Positions 8,031 through 14,711 of a stretch of DNA of 64,000 nucleotides are shown piece after piece (positions within the stretch are counted from its first letter, which is position 1; each line of letters starts with the position of its first letter). Position numbers and translations under genes: made by a program. The stretch spans positions 1 through 64,000 of the forward strand of contig DGNS01000012.1 of assembly GCA_002389045.1 (NCBI GenBank), in the 5' to 3' direction. The notes below the pieces were generated by a model. It was not told where the DNA came from. It saw only the letters and a program-made list of their open reading frames with translations, and did no database searches. This DNA comes from Thiotrichaceae bacterium UBA4486 (GTDB lineage: Bacteria > Pseudomonadota > Gammaproteobacteria > Eutrophobiales > Eutrophobiaceae).

Positions 8031-8849
8031 GTGGCGTATTTATGCAAACACTACGATGTATCGCGCAGTGGCTATTATGCCTGGCTGAATCGGCCGACGA
8101 GTTCCAGGGACATGGAGAACCGAACATTGGTCCGACACATACAGCGTATTCATGAGAGCAGTCATGGGACCTACGGCAGTCCGAGGGTGACGGTCGCATT
8201 GAATCAACAGGGCCTATCCTGCGGTGAGAATCGGGTGGCCCGGTTGATGCGGGAACAGCGCATCGTCGGGAAGGTGCATACCGTCTATCGGCGCCATCGG
8301 GGCACGGATCGGTTCTTCCAGAGAATTGGCAATCTGAGACTCAGACAATCTGAGCCCACCGCAGTCAACCAGGTCTGGTCCGGTGACATCACTTATTTGA
8401 AACTACACAAGCATTATTATTATCTGGCGGTGGTCATGGATGTGTATTCCCGCAAAATCATCAGTTGGTCCCTGGGCCATCAGCGCACGGTGGATCTGAC
8501 ACTGGCAGCATTACACAAAGCAATCCGTCAACGAAACCCGGATGCGGGACTGATATTTCATTCTGATCGCGGGGTCGAATACGCATCGTACCGCTACGAA
8601 GGAACGCTCAGTCAAAACGGGATCCGCCCCAGCATGAACCGCCCGGGCCATTGTGTTGACAATAATGCCCACGTGGAATCGTTTTTCCATACCATTAAAG
8701 CTGAATGGTTAAAAGACAACCCCTATCAGACATTTAAAGAACTGAAAGAGACGATTCAATACTATATCCAAAGATTTTATAATCGAACCCGTCTGCATTC
8801 CGGGATCGGATATTATTCTCCCAATGACTATGAGAAAATGCATTCGTGA
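8031..8849 (+). CDS. IS3-family transposase OrfB (DDE integrase)
   Basis: Catalytic subunit with the rve integrase core. The DDE residues appear in WSGDITYLKL (D), FHSDRGVEYAS (D) and NAHVESFFHTIKAEW (E). The N-terminal HTH_21 segment (about residues 25-80) is present. The frame is in -1 phase to OrfA and continues open upstream to the A7G slippery run at 7947, so the natural product is probably a fusion; the GTG at 8031 is only the first start codon in this frame. Confidence 0.92.
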   Translation: MAYLCKHYDVSRSGYYAWLNRPTSSRDMENRTLVRHIQRIHESSHGTYGSPRVTVALNQQGLSCGENRVARLMREQRIVGKVHTVYRRHRGTDRFFQRIGNLRLRQSEPTAVNQVWSGDITYLKLHKHYYYLAVVMDVYSRKIISWSLGHQRTVDLTLAALHKAIRQRNPDAGLIFHSDRGVEYASYRYEGTLSQNGIRPSMNRPGHCVDNNAHVESFFHTIKAEWLKDNPYQTFKELKETIQYYIQRFYNRTRLHSGIGYYSPNDYEKMHS

Positions 8850-8926
8850 AACAGTGTCCACTTTTGCAGGGGAAGATCACGCGCTAAAGCGCGCGCCTTA
8901 TACGAACCGTTAGGCGTGATCAGGCT

Positions 8927-9232
8927 ATGAACGTAATCGGCGACAAGAATTGCTGTCATTGTAACGAGGCAATAAAGGCTTTGGACGGGGTATTGGCTGT
9001 TTTCTCTGGTAAACAGATCGTATGTGAATACTGCGGGAACCTGGTCGTTTTTGATAAACACCGGCGGTGGCTTGCTCTCGGCGCAACACTAGTTGTCATA
9101 ATTGTACCGACAGTTTTAGCGTTCAATTATCCGGACACTTTCCTCAATACCAGGATCATGTATCTGAAATACTTATTGGCTGTGCTTGTGTTCTTCGCCA
9201 TTAACGGTACCAGCCATGTTAAAGACGCCTAA
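8927..9232 (+). CDS. zinc-ribbon membrane protein, cassette 2
   Basis: A 101-residue protein with an N-terminal zinc-ribbon-like CHC pattern (CCHCNEA at residues 9-15 and CEYCGN at 33-38, CxxC pairs) followed by two hydrophobic helices (about 50-68 and 78-96). The start lies 17 bases after the cassette boundary and the stop overlaps the attC left site, the compact layout of a cassette gene. Function unknown. Confidence 0.65.
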   Translation: MNVIGDKNCCHCNEAIKALDGVLAVFSGKQIVCEYCGNLVVFDKHRRWLALGATLVVIIVPTVLAFNYPDTFLNTRIMYLKYLLAVLVFFAINGTSHVKDA

Positions 9233-9325
9233 CAAGGGCGATGGAGTCAGACGCTTGACAGCTCGGCCGCTTCGCTGCCGCTCCGCTCGGTCGCCGTCAA
9301 GCGCGGCTCATCGCCAACGTTAACC
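9227..9325 (+). repeat. attC site of cassette 2
   Basis: Left site GCCTAAC (9227-9233) and right site GTTAACC (9319-9325) bound a 99-base imperfect palindrome: GGGCGATGGAG pairs with CTCATCGCC leaving an unpaired G, the extrahelical base integrases need, and CGCTTGAC pairs with GTCAAGCG in the inner stem. The left site complements the cassette start at 8910. Confidence 0.88.
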
Positions 9326-9344
9326 ATCCGAAAAAGTACGAAGC

Positions 9345-10220
9345 ATGGATGAAATAGAGAAAATCATAAGCCGATACGATGAAGAATACGTAGGGCAAAG
9401 CTTACGATCACTCGATGACATAAATAGGTTTACCGGAACTTTTGTTAGGGATGTAGCAGAGATTTATGACTGCATTACTAGGATTCGGAATATTGATCGA
9501 AACCCTACAGGTTTCAGTTTAGAAGATGCGCCAATTTTGGGGTTGCTAACCAGGGTATGGAAGCTGCTCAAAGAGATAGTAACTTACTACGAGCAAGATA
9601 ATGCTGAAATTTTAAGTATTCTAGAAAGGCCATTAATCGAAGCCGCGGTGACAGCAGAATATCTGCTAATGAGCGATTCAGATGTAATTAAAGATTACAG
9701 AAAGTGCTCGTACAAAGACCGATTGAGGATACTGCGTGAACTCAAAGAAGGCTCTCGATTCTTTGAGACAAAGGCAGGAAAACGACTGCTCAAATCTGTA
9801 CAGGAAAAGATGGATCTAGAGGGCTTCTCAGAAGACGATTTCAAAGACCAAAAGAAAAATCGATGGAGACTTCAGGGCAAGACATTCTTCGATATTTTCA
9901 AAGAAATTACAGACGAGGATCTATATAAATACACATACGGAATAATGTCAGAATCAATACATGGATCGTGGAGCGAATCTATGGATTGGTGTCTTCAGAA
10001 GAATGAAGACTCTACTTTTTCCGTATACCCGTTCTACCATGAGGCTGATGTCAGATATATATGTCCGACACTCAAATTTTGTAATGAGTCATACCGGCTC
10101 TGGTTAGAACGAATTGATTGCCTAGATGAGAATATGATCAATGTCCTCGATTGGATCGAAAGAGTAAACAATAGAATATTCATGATATTCGATCAAAAAT
10201 ATGACGGGCCAAATGGTTAA
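9345..10220 (+). CDS. hypothetical protein, possibly DUF5677-like, cassette 3
   Basis: A 291-residue soluble, helical protein. The middle part (about residues 75-215) with ILERPLIEAAVTAEYLL and later YGIMSESIHGSWSESMDW recalls DUF5677-type proteins, where a conserved Arg/Glu helix and a (S/H)xxxHG motif recur; I am not certain. Such proteins often occur in accessory and defence-linked regions. The stop overlaps the attC left site. Base composition is clearly AT-richer than flanking core genes. Confidence 0.6.
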   Translation: MDEIEKIISRYDEEYVGQSLRSLDDINRFTGTFVRDVAEIYDCITRIRNIDRNPTGFSLEDAPILGLLTRVWKLLKEIVTYYEQDNAEILSILERPLIEAAVTAEYLLMSDSDVIKDYRKCSYKDRLRILRELKEGSRFFETKAGKRLLKSVQEKMDLEGFSEDDFKDQKKNRWRLQGKTFFDIFKEITDEDLYKYTYGIMSESIHGSWSESMDWCLQKNEDSTFSVYPFYHEADVRYICPTLKFCNESYRLWLERIDCLDENMINVLDWIERVNNRIFMIFDQKYDGPNG

Positions 10221-10283
10221 CAAAGCGCTGCTAGGGACAAACCTACGCTTCGCTTCGGTTTGCCCCAGAGCGCGGCGTTAGGC
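10215..10283 (+). repeat. attC site of cassette 3
   Basis: Left site GGTTAAC (10215-10221) and right site GTTAGGC (10277-10283). The arms AAAGCGCTGCTAGGG and CCCCAGAGCGC pair with bulges, and the inner stem GGACAAACC pairs with GGTTTGCCC. The left site is complementary to the start of the same cassette at 9319-9325. Confidence 0.88.
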
Positions 10284-10295
10284 AGCTTACTAACC

Positions 10296-11549
10296 ATGTC
10301 GCTATTCTCAAAACCAATCGCAACTATCGATGTTGCAGATCTCCAAGAACTGCTTGACGAACAAGCAATTGAAAATGTCCGCCTTGAATTCAAACGAGAA
10401 ATGCCGTCCAAGAATGAGTTGCTGAAAAAACTGAGTTCCTTTGCCAATACTTATGGGGGGTGGTTGCTCATAGGAGCGGAGGAAGACGGCGCGGGCCGAT
10501 TGAACGCCTTGCCAGGCATCCCCCCGATAGCCGGGCTAAAACAGAGGATAGTACAGTGGTGTTTTGACAATATCGGCCCACCTATCGACATTGAAGTATC
10601 CGATCCAATCCAAATGGATGACTCGTCAGACGAAAGTGTATATGTCGTGTTTACACGGGAAAGTGAGCGCGCCCCACATTTCCTGAACAAAAGAAAGGGC
10701 ATATTTGTCCGCACTAACGAGTTCAGCCAACGATACGAACCACAGTTGGCGACAGTCGATGAAATTTTGCGTTTATCGGATCGTCGGAAGCGACTAACAG
10801 AACGAAGAGAAGCCCTATCCAACAGAGCAAAGGAACGATTTCAATCATTCGAGGAACGCTACTACTCAGAGCATGGGCAGAATCCAAATGGCCTAGGAGC
10901 GTTTCTTTCGATGATTGTCACTCCACGATATCCCACAGAATCTCTTTTTGATACTTCTCGTCTTAATACAATTGTCCAACAGATCCAGATACCCTGGAGG
11001 CAGGTTGGCTTCCCAAGAATCACTTTGGGTGTAGTCACTCAGCATGAAAGCGTGTTAGTTCTTCGACCTGGATCCAGCTTTTCACTGCTGGAAGCAAATA
11101 TTTGGGGTATGACGGCATACGCTTCCGAAATTGAGATTGCAATCGGAGCTGACCGACCGGAGCGTCGCTCTGTTGGTATACACCTAAACCACTTTGTTGG
11201 GCAGCTATTAGTATTTGCTGAGCATTGTTGCCAATTCCTGAGAGAAGGGGGGTTCACGGGAAGTTTGTCAGTAGACGTCGAGCTACACAGAGTTCGTGGT
11301 GTCCCATGGATCTATTTTCCCATGCAGCTTGCGGAGGAGGGTCCAAACTCGACGCTTGATGACAATATCTCTATCAATCTTGAATTAACGGCATCGCAGC
11401 TTATCGACGAGCGGGACAACTTCGTAAAGAGGTTACTGCGTGAGGTTCTTTTTTCCTTGAATTGGTTCGAATTGGTGTCGACGGAGGAAAACTTACAGCA
11501 ACTCGTTACCGCTGGATACGAATACAATTTTTGGAATGTGGATGGTTAA
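10296..11549 (+). CDS. AlbA_2 (Schlafen-like) domain protein, cassette 4
   Basis: A 417-residue protein. Residues about 12-150 form an AlbA_2/Schlafen-type domain: ENVRLEFKREMPSKNEL (the E-x-K segment), KKLSSFANTYGGWLLIGAEEDG, and KGIFVRTNEFSQRYEP near its end. Proteins with this domain are often nucleases or nucleic-acid binders and several sit in phage-defence loci; that role here is inference. The C-terminal 250 residues resemble no domain I know. I use the ATG at 10296, which lies 13 bases after the attC; earlier in-frame starts fall inside the attC. Confidence 0.75.
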   Translation: MSLFSKPIATIDVADLQELLDEQAIENVRLEFKREMPSKNELLKKLSSFANTYGGWLLIGAEEDGAGRLNALPGIPPIAGLKQRIVQWCFDNIGPPIDIEVSDPIQMDDSSDESVYVVFTRESERAPHFLNKRKGIFVRTNEFSQRYEPQLATVDEILRLSDRRKRLTERREALSNRAKERFQSFEERYYSEHGQNPNGLGAFLSMIVTPRYPTESLFDTSRLNTIVQQIQIPWRQVGFPRITLGVVTQHESVLVLRPGSSFSLLEANIWGMTAYASEIEIAIGADRPERRSVGIHLNHFVGQLLVFAEHCCQFLREGGFTGSLSVDVELHRVRGVPWIYFPMQLAEEGPNSTLDDNISINLELTASQLIDERDNFVKRLLREVLFSLNWFELVSTEENLQQLVTAGYEYNFWNVDG

Positions 11550-11567
11550 CCTCATGTGGCGAAAGCT

Positions 11568-11642
11568 GCCTAACCAGCGCATGAAGTGCGCGCCTGCGGC
11601 GCCGGATCGCCCTTCGGTCGGCCGCTTATGCGTGCGTTATGT
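11568..11642 (+). repeat. attC site of cassette 4
   Basis: Left site GCCTAAC (11568-11574) and right site GTTATGT (11636-11642). Ten bases of the left end (GCTGCCTAAC) are exactly complementary to the cassette start GTTAGGCAGC at 10277-10286. The arms AGCGCATGAAG and CGCTTATGCG pair with an unpaired base; the inner part GGCGCCGGATCGCC is GC-rich. Confidence 0.87.
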
Positions 11643-11679
11643 TGCAAGTAACTCCGCTGATATTATTTGAGGTATCAAA

Positions 11680-12327
11680 ATGGAAGCACTAATAATCATA
11701 ATTTTGTTTATCTTAGGTTTTGTGGTATTTGCTGCATTTCGTGGCGTTAAGCCTGAAACGAAAACAGATTCACAGCTACAATTTCTCTATGAGCGATCCT
11801 TGGAATCTGGACAATTTGGGGCAAGTGACAGGGAGAAGATTGAAAAAGAGATGAAAAAGCGCGGGTTATTTAGTGACAGTAACACTCCTGCGCACGAGTC
11901 TTCTTCTGAACCACACCTTACACAACTGAGTGCAACGAAACTTCGTGAGTCAGCTCGTAGTGCTTATGAAGAAGGCTGGAAGATGGCTAAGCAAAAATGG
12001 GGCAATGATGATGGTAAGTGTCATCAACACGCATTGACGACAGCATTACTTCGTCGTTTACAGTCTGAACCTGGAGCCCCAGAAATTTCTGAAGAACTAA
12101 TTAATACACTAAATTTCGAGACAATTCCATTTAACTCATTACAGCCTGAGGAAGGGAAAGATGCTATTTGTGAATATATTGTATGGCGTGAATATCCGAG
12201 TCTTGCAAACGTCTCATTAATTCAAAATGCAATAGATTTACTGAAAGAGAGAGGATTTATTGATGATGTATTAAAAGACACAAATAAGGAATCTCTTGAC
12301 TGGCTACCTTGGGCAAAATTACTTTAA
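11680..12327 (+). CDS. membrane-anchored hypothetical protein, cassette 5
   Basis: A 215-residue protein with one N-terminal membrane helix (about residues 3-22) and a soluble part. A short-C-terminal-domain-like segment DSQLQFLYERSLESGQFGASDREKIEKEM lies in two pieces after the helix; the rest is helical and unknown, ending in SLDWLPWAKLL. A GAGG ribosome site precedes the ATG. It begins 38 bases after the cassette boundary. Confidence 0.65.
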   Translation: MEALIIIILFILGFVVFAAFRGVKPETKTDSQLQFLYERSLESGQFGASDREKIEKEMKKRGLFSDSNTPAHESSSEPHLTQLSATKLRESARSAYEEGWKMAKQKWGNDDGKCHQHALTTALLRRLQSEPGAPEISEELINTLNFETIPFNSLQPEEGKDAICEYIVWREYPSLANVSLIQNAIDLLKERGFIDDVLKDTNKESLDWLPWAKLL

Positions 12328-12366
12328 TTTGGCCACTGTAACTATAGTAATGAAGAATATTATGCA

Positions 12367-12429
12367 ACATAACCAGTGGCTCAAGCACGACGCGCGAAAA
12401 GCGCGCGCGTCTTAGCCGAGCCGTTATGT
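12367..12429 (+). repeat. attC site of cassette 5
   Basis: Left site ACATAAC (12367-12373) and right site GTTATGT (12423-12429). GCAACATAAC at 12364-12373 is exactly complementary to the cassette start GTTATGTTGC at 11636-11645. The inner arms GACGCGCG and CGCGCGCGTC pair; GGCTCAAG pairs with CTTAGCCGAGCC with unpaired bases. Confidence 0.87.
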
Positions 12430-12434
12430 GTATC

Positions 12435-12824
12435 CTAAACTTCCTGTAGACCTAAATATTTTACGAATGGCTTGAAGTCCTTATCGGAAAAGAGAAGCGG
12501 GAATTTTTGTTCAATGCAAAAAGAAGCAATAATGACATCTGCTGTTTTACGAACAGTAATTCCTCTTTTCCGTAAAGTACGGAAATTCTCTGCGCTTTTT
12601 ATGGCCATATTTTTGCCAAGCATTTCAAAAACAGTCAGATCATCGAATAATGTCCTGGCTGTTTCATAATCCTTGTCACGCCTGAAACCTTGCAAAACTT
12701 CAGTCAAAATCAAATCTCCAACTGCAACAGGTTCCTGGCCCAGGGTGTCATCCAGCGTATCCGTTTGTTTGCTTGCAAGTCCTGTGAAATAGTCAATCCA
12801 AACGCTGGAATCCACCATAATCAT
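12435..12824 (-). CDS. vapC: VapC-type PIN-domain toxin, cassette 6
   Basis: A 129-residue PIN-domain ribonuclease. Acidic active-site residues are seen in VDSSVWIDYF (D4, D10), LTEVLQGF (E), KTADVIIASF (D) and FSDKDF (D). VapC toxins usually cleave tRNA or rRNA. The start overlaps the antitoxin stop by 4 bases (ATGA), the normal vapBC coupling. Unlike the other cassette genes it is read leftward, opposite to the array, so it must rely on its own promoter. Confidence 0.9.
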   Translation of the reverse strand: MIMVDSSVWIDYFTGLASKQTDTLDDTLGQEPVAVGDLILTEVLQGFRRDKDYETARTLFDDLTVFEMLGKNMAIKSAENFRTLRKRGITVRKTADVIIASFCIEQKFPLLFSDKDFKPFVKYLGLQEV

Positions 12825-13015
12825 GACGCGGATCTCATTTCATCTAAGTCGCCGGTCCACTTGAGTTCACCGCGAAAATTCTTAATATTCTCCTGCTTTT
12901 TTAGCCGGATCAAAGTCTTAAGGCCAAGTTCAACGGCTTCTTTTTTGGTTTTTACGCCTGTTGCTTTCAAGACATCTTTCATTAATTTGTCATTAATCTC
13001 GATATTGGTTCGCAT
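12821..13015 (-). CDS. vapB: VapB-type antitoxin, cassette 6
   Basis: A 64-residue ribbon-helix-helix antitoxin: MRTNIEINDKLMKDVLKAT followed by KTKKEAVELGLKTLIRLKK (MetJ/Arc-like fold), then a toxin-binding tail. I start at the ATG at 13015; the frame stays open for 23 more codons of low-complexity sequence overlapping the promoter and attC. An AT-rich stretch (13040-13075) upstream is the likely self-regulated promoter. Confidence 0.88.
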   Translation of the reverse strand: MRTNIEINDKLMKDVLKATGVKTKKEAVELGLKTLIRLKKQENIKNFRGELKWTGDLDEMRSAS

Positions 13016-13070
13016 TTTAATCCTCAAAATGTATAATTTAGGCAATGTGTACACATAATAATATATATAC

Positions 13071-13129
13071 ACATAACAAGTCAATCAAGCGGAAATAAAT
13101 GCGCCGCCCAGTTAACTCAGCCGTTATAA
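13071..13129 (+). repeat. attC site of cassette 6
   Basis: Left site ACATAAC (13071-13077) and right site GTTATAA (13123-13129). TACACATAAC at 13068-13077 exactly complements the cassette start GTTATGTGTA at 12423-12432. The arms GTCAATCAAGCGG and CGCCCAGTTAACTC pair imperfectly. The vapBC promoter abuts its left edge. Confidence 0.82.
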
Positions 13130-13149
13130 ATACTTTGCCTGGAGACGAT

Positions 13150-13443
13150 TTGAAAATTTCTAGACACCACCTATCTGTCGCACTCTGCTCGGTGGTTGCA
13201 GTGGTGTTCGTTTGGATTAGCTTTGTCACCACGAATTGGACGTGGTTTACGCGATCAGGCTCAGTCATCGTCATACTGGCTATTGTTACTGAGTACCTGC
13301 CAACCCTAAGAGAGGGGAATGTCCAAAACACCAAGTTCTGGACTCAGCAAGAGGACCATTCCTCAACCCGAGTGGCGGCCTATTTGGTAATGATCGGAAC
13401 TGGAATTTGGGGCTTTGGTGACTTGGTGGGCGAGCTGGTCTGA
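13150..13443 (+). CDS. small membrane protein, cassette 7
   Basis: A 97-residue protein with two to three hydrophobic helices (about residues 7-28, 34-50, 73-92). I prefer a TTG start at 13150 because GGAGA at 13141-13145 is correctly spaced; an in-frame ATG at 13099 lies inside the attC. The C-terminus YLVMIGTGIWGFGDLVGELV matches small membrane proteins seen in other genomes but I cannot name the family. Confidence 0.6.
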   Translation: MKISRHHLSVALCSVVAVVFVWISFVTTNWTWFTRSGSVIVILAIVTEYLPTLREGNVQNTKFWTQQEDHSSTRVAAYLVMIGTGIWGFGDLVGELV

Positions 13444-13448
13444 GAAAT

Positions 13449-13526
13449 TTATAAAAATTCGCGTCACGCGGATTCCCTTTACGCCGCTTCTCTCTGTAAA
13501 GGCCACCGCTGCGCTCCGCGTTATGT
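13449..13526 (+). repeat. attC site of cassette 7, left site mutated
   Basis: The right site GTTATGT (13520-13526) is normal. The left site should be TTATAAC to match the cassette start GTTATAA at 13123, and indeed ATTTATAA is there at 13447-13454, but the last base of the conserved AAC is A instead of C. The inner hairpin CCTTTAC / GTAAAGG is perfect. A single substitution has thus probably weakened this attC. Confidence 0.7.
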
Positions 13527-13585
13527 TTCAAGATAGTCACCGGATTCTGCTTGAATAATACTCCATTGGAGTATATTATTGCCTG

Positions 13586-13939
13586 ATGATAACTGTTGCC
13601 GGGACAAGGATGTTTCAAAGGAAAGTGGCCCGGTTACTGACTGAGCAGGAACGAGAAGATTTGGTCACTTACCTCGCCGCGCATCCCAACACAGGAGTGA
13701 TTATGGAAGGAACAGGAGGTATCCGCAAACTGCGCTGGGCGCGAACGGGTGGCGGCAAAAGTGGCGGGCTCCGGGTTATCTATTATTTTCATGACGAATC
13801 GATGCCACTATATCTGTTGACGGCATTTGGCAAAAACGAAAAGCCCAATCTGTCGAAGGAAGAAAGAAATCTTCTTGCGAAAGCCGTCAGAGAATTGGTG
13901 GCCTTCTGGAGGCAAAGAAATGAGCAAAGCATACACTGA
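13586..13939 (+). CDS. higB: HigB/RelE-family toxin, cassette 8
   Basis: A 117-residue type II toxin of the RelE superfamily, HigB-2-like: FQRKVARLLTEQEREDLVTYL, then IRKLRWARTGGGKSGGLRVIYYF, and LLTAFGKNEKPNLS with the C-terminal helix. Such toxins cut mRNA on the ribosome. The toxin precedes its antitoxin, the higBA order, and overlaps it by 20 bases. Confidence 0.9.
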   Translation: MITVAGTRMFQRKVARLLTEQEREDLVTYLAAHPNTGVIMEGTGGIRKLRWARTGGGKSGGLRVIYYFHDESMPLYLLTAFGKNEKPNLSKEERNLLAKAVRELVAFWRQRNEQSIH

Positions 13940-14207
13940 AATATCGGCGGGTCTGAATGATGCCATTTCCCATGCCAAGGGAAATAAATCCAGGGCCAAG
14001 GTGCATCGTCCTGAACCAATCGATGTTAAAGCCATCCGGGAAAAAACCGGTATGAGTCAGCAACGCTTTTGTGCCACATTCGGTATCTCGCTGGGAACGT
14101 TGCGTCATTGGGAGCAAGGCCTTAGAACCCCGAGAGGCGCAGCACGGGTGTTGCTTAGAGTTGTTGATAAGAACCCAAGAGCAGTCATCAAGGTGTTAGC
14201 AGAATGA
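13920..14207 (+). CDS. higA: HigA-type XRE antitoxin, cassette 8
   Basis: A 95-residue antitoxin with a Cro/C1-type helix-turn-helix in the C-terminal half: IREKTGMSQQRFCATFGISLGTLRHWEQG. The N-terminal segment would bind HigB. I start at the ATG at 13920, inside the toxin's last codons; the frame is open 31 codons further upstream only as an overlap. The attC begins right after the stop. Confidence 0.9.
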   Translation: MSKAYTEISAGLNDAISHAKGNKSRAKVHRPEPIDVKAIREKTGMSQQRFCATFGISLGTLRHWEQGLRTPRGAARVLLRVVDKNPRAVIKVLAE

Positions 14208-14208
14208 A

Positions 14209-14266
14209 ACATAACAAACCCATCCAGCCGACCAAAAAGCGGTGCGGCTGATGGGCAACGTTATGG
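14209..14266 (+). repeat. attC site of cassette 8
   Basis: The clearest attC in the window: left ACATAAC (14209-14215), right GTTATGG (14260-14266), arms CCCATCCAGCCG and CGGCTGATGGG fully complementary except one unpaired C, the extrahelical base. TGAAACATAAC at 14205-14215 exactly complements the cassette start GTTATGTTTCA at 13520. Confidence 0.92.
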
Positions 14267-14294
14267 ATTGTATGTATTTAAGAGAAGCTCATCT

Positions 14295-14614
14295 ATGACA
14301 ATGATCACAAACATTCAGCACTTTCTGGATGAAGAAGGAGATATACCAGAATTACAACGGAAGCACTGGATTTGGTCACCTATTTAATCTCGATAATCGA
14401 GGTAGCGACGACAGATGACGAAGGAGATGTCGAACTCGATGAGATACAGTGCCGCAAGTTGGTAAAGGGAAGGCGGTGCCCCGGATATATCGAAGTAATT
14501 CTGATTCCGGATTCGACTGAAATTGAATGGCAGTGCGAGGTATGTAGCGAAGATGGCGTTATTTCGGGTTGGGAAGGGACGAAGTGGGATAAGCGAGAAT
14601 ATGCCCTCCACTAA
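14295..14614 (+). pseudogene. frameshifted small gene in last cassette
   Basis: An ATG at 14295 begins MTMITNIQHFLDEEGDIPEL and runs out of frame, stopping at 14387; the other frame then continues coherently with VTYLISIIEVATTDDEGD and two CxxC-like elements (RCPGYIE, CEVCSEDG) to WDKREYALH at 14614. One base lost or gained near 14352-14360 joins the two. I know similar small proteins with this two-part sequence as single genes but no function. Could also be a sequencing error. Confidence 0.65.
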
Positions 14615-14640
14615 GGAACTGAGGTGAATTAGAGAGGAGA

Positions 14641-14678
14641 ATTAGGGTCAAATCTTGACCCTTAATTTTATCTTTTTT
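14641..14678 (+). terminator. stem-loop followed by T-rich stretch
   Basis: TTAGGGTCAA (14642-14651) pairs with TTGACCCTTAA across a three-base loop, with one bulge, and is followed by TTTTATCTTTTTT. This looks like a Rho-independent terminator at the end of the integron array. Related GGGTCA/TGACCC dyads also occur as dispersed REP-like units, so it may be both. Confidence 0.6.
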
Positions 14679-14711
14679 CTTAGCCAACTGAAATAATGAA
14701 TAGCGGTAGTT

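Larger units (their letters stand above)
7636..8864 (+). mobile_element. IS3-family insertion sequence, apparently intact
   Basis: OrfA and OrfB are flanked by an 11-base inverted repeat, AAAGTGGACAC at 7636-7646 and its complement at 8854-8864. Both frames are complete and the frameshift site is preserved, so the element may be active. I see no clear target duplication. It differs from the decayed IS3 at the left edge: different OrfA sequence and different ends. Confidence 0.85.
7591..8916 (+). other. attC of cassette 1, split by an IS3 element
   Basis: Left site GACCGCTAAC (7591-7600) complements the cassette start at 6621-6630. Right site GTTAGGC is at 8910-8916. Between them lies an IS3 element; removing it brings together GATCTTC (7622-7628) and GAAGATC (8872-8878), which are complementary and would form the upper stem of a normal attC. 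The insertion thus went into the hairpin loop. The broken site should no longer recombine. Confidence 0.65.
6621..14266 (+). mobile_element. chromosomal integron cassette array (about nine cassettes)
   Basis: Cassettes run rightward from the attI region. Each cassette begins with GTTRnnn and ends in an attC whose left site is complementary to that beginning: start at 6621 pairs with 7591-7600, 8910 with 9227-9233, 9319 with 10215-10221, 10277 with 11565-11574, 11636 with 12364-12373, 12423 with 13068-13077, 13123 with 13447-13455 (one mismatch), 13520 with 14205-14215. This pairing is independent evidence of cassette units. The last cassette, from 14260, has no attC. Cassettes are richer in A/T than the flanking core genes. 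Confidence 0.88.
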
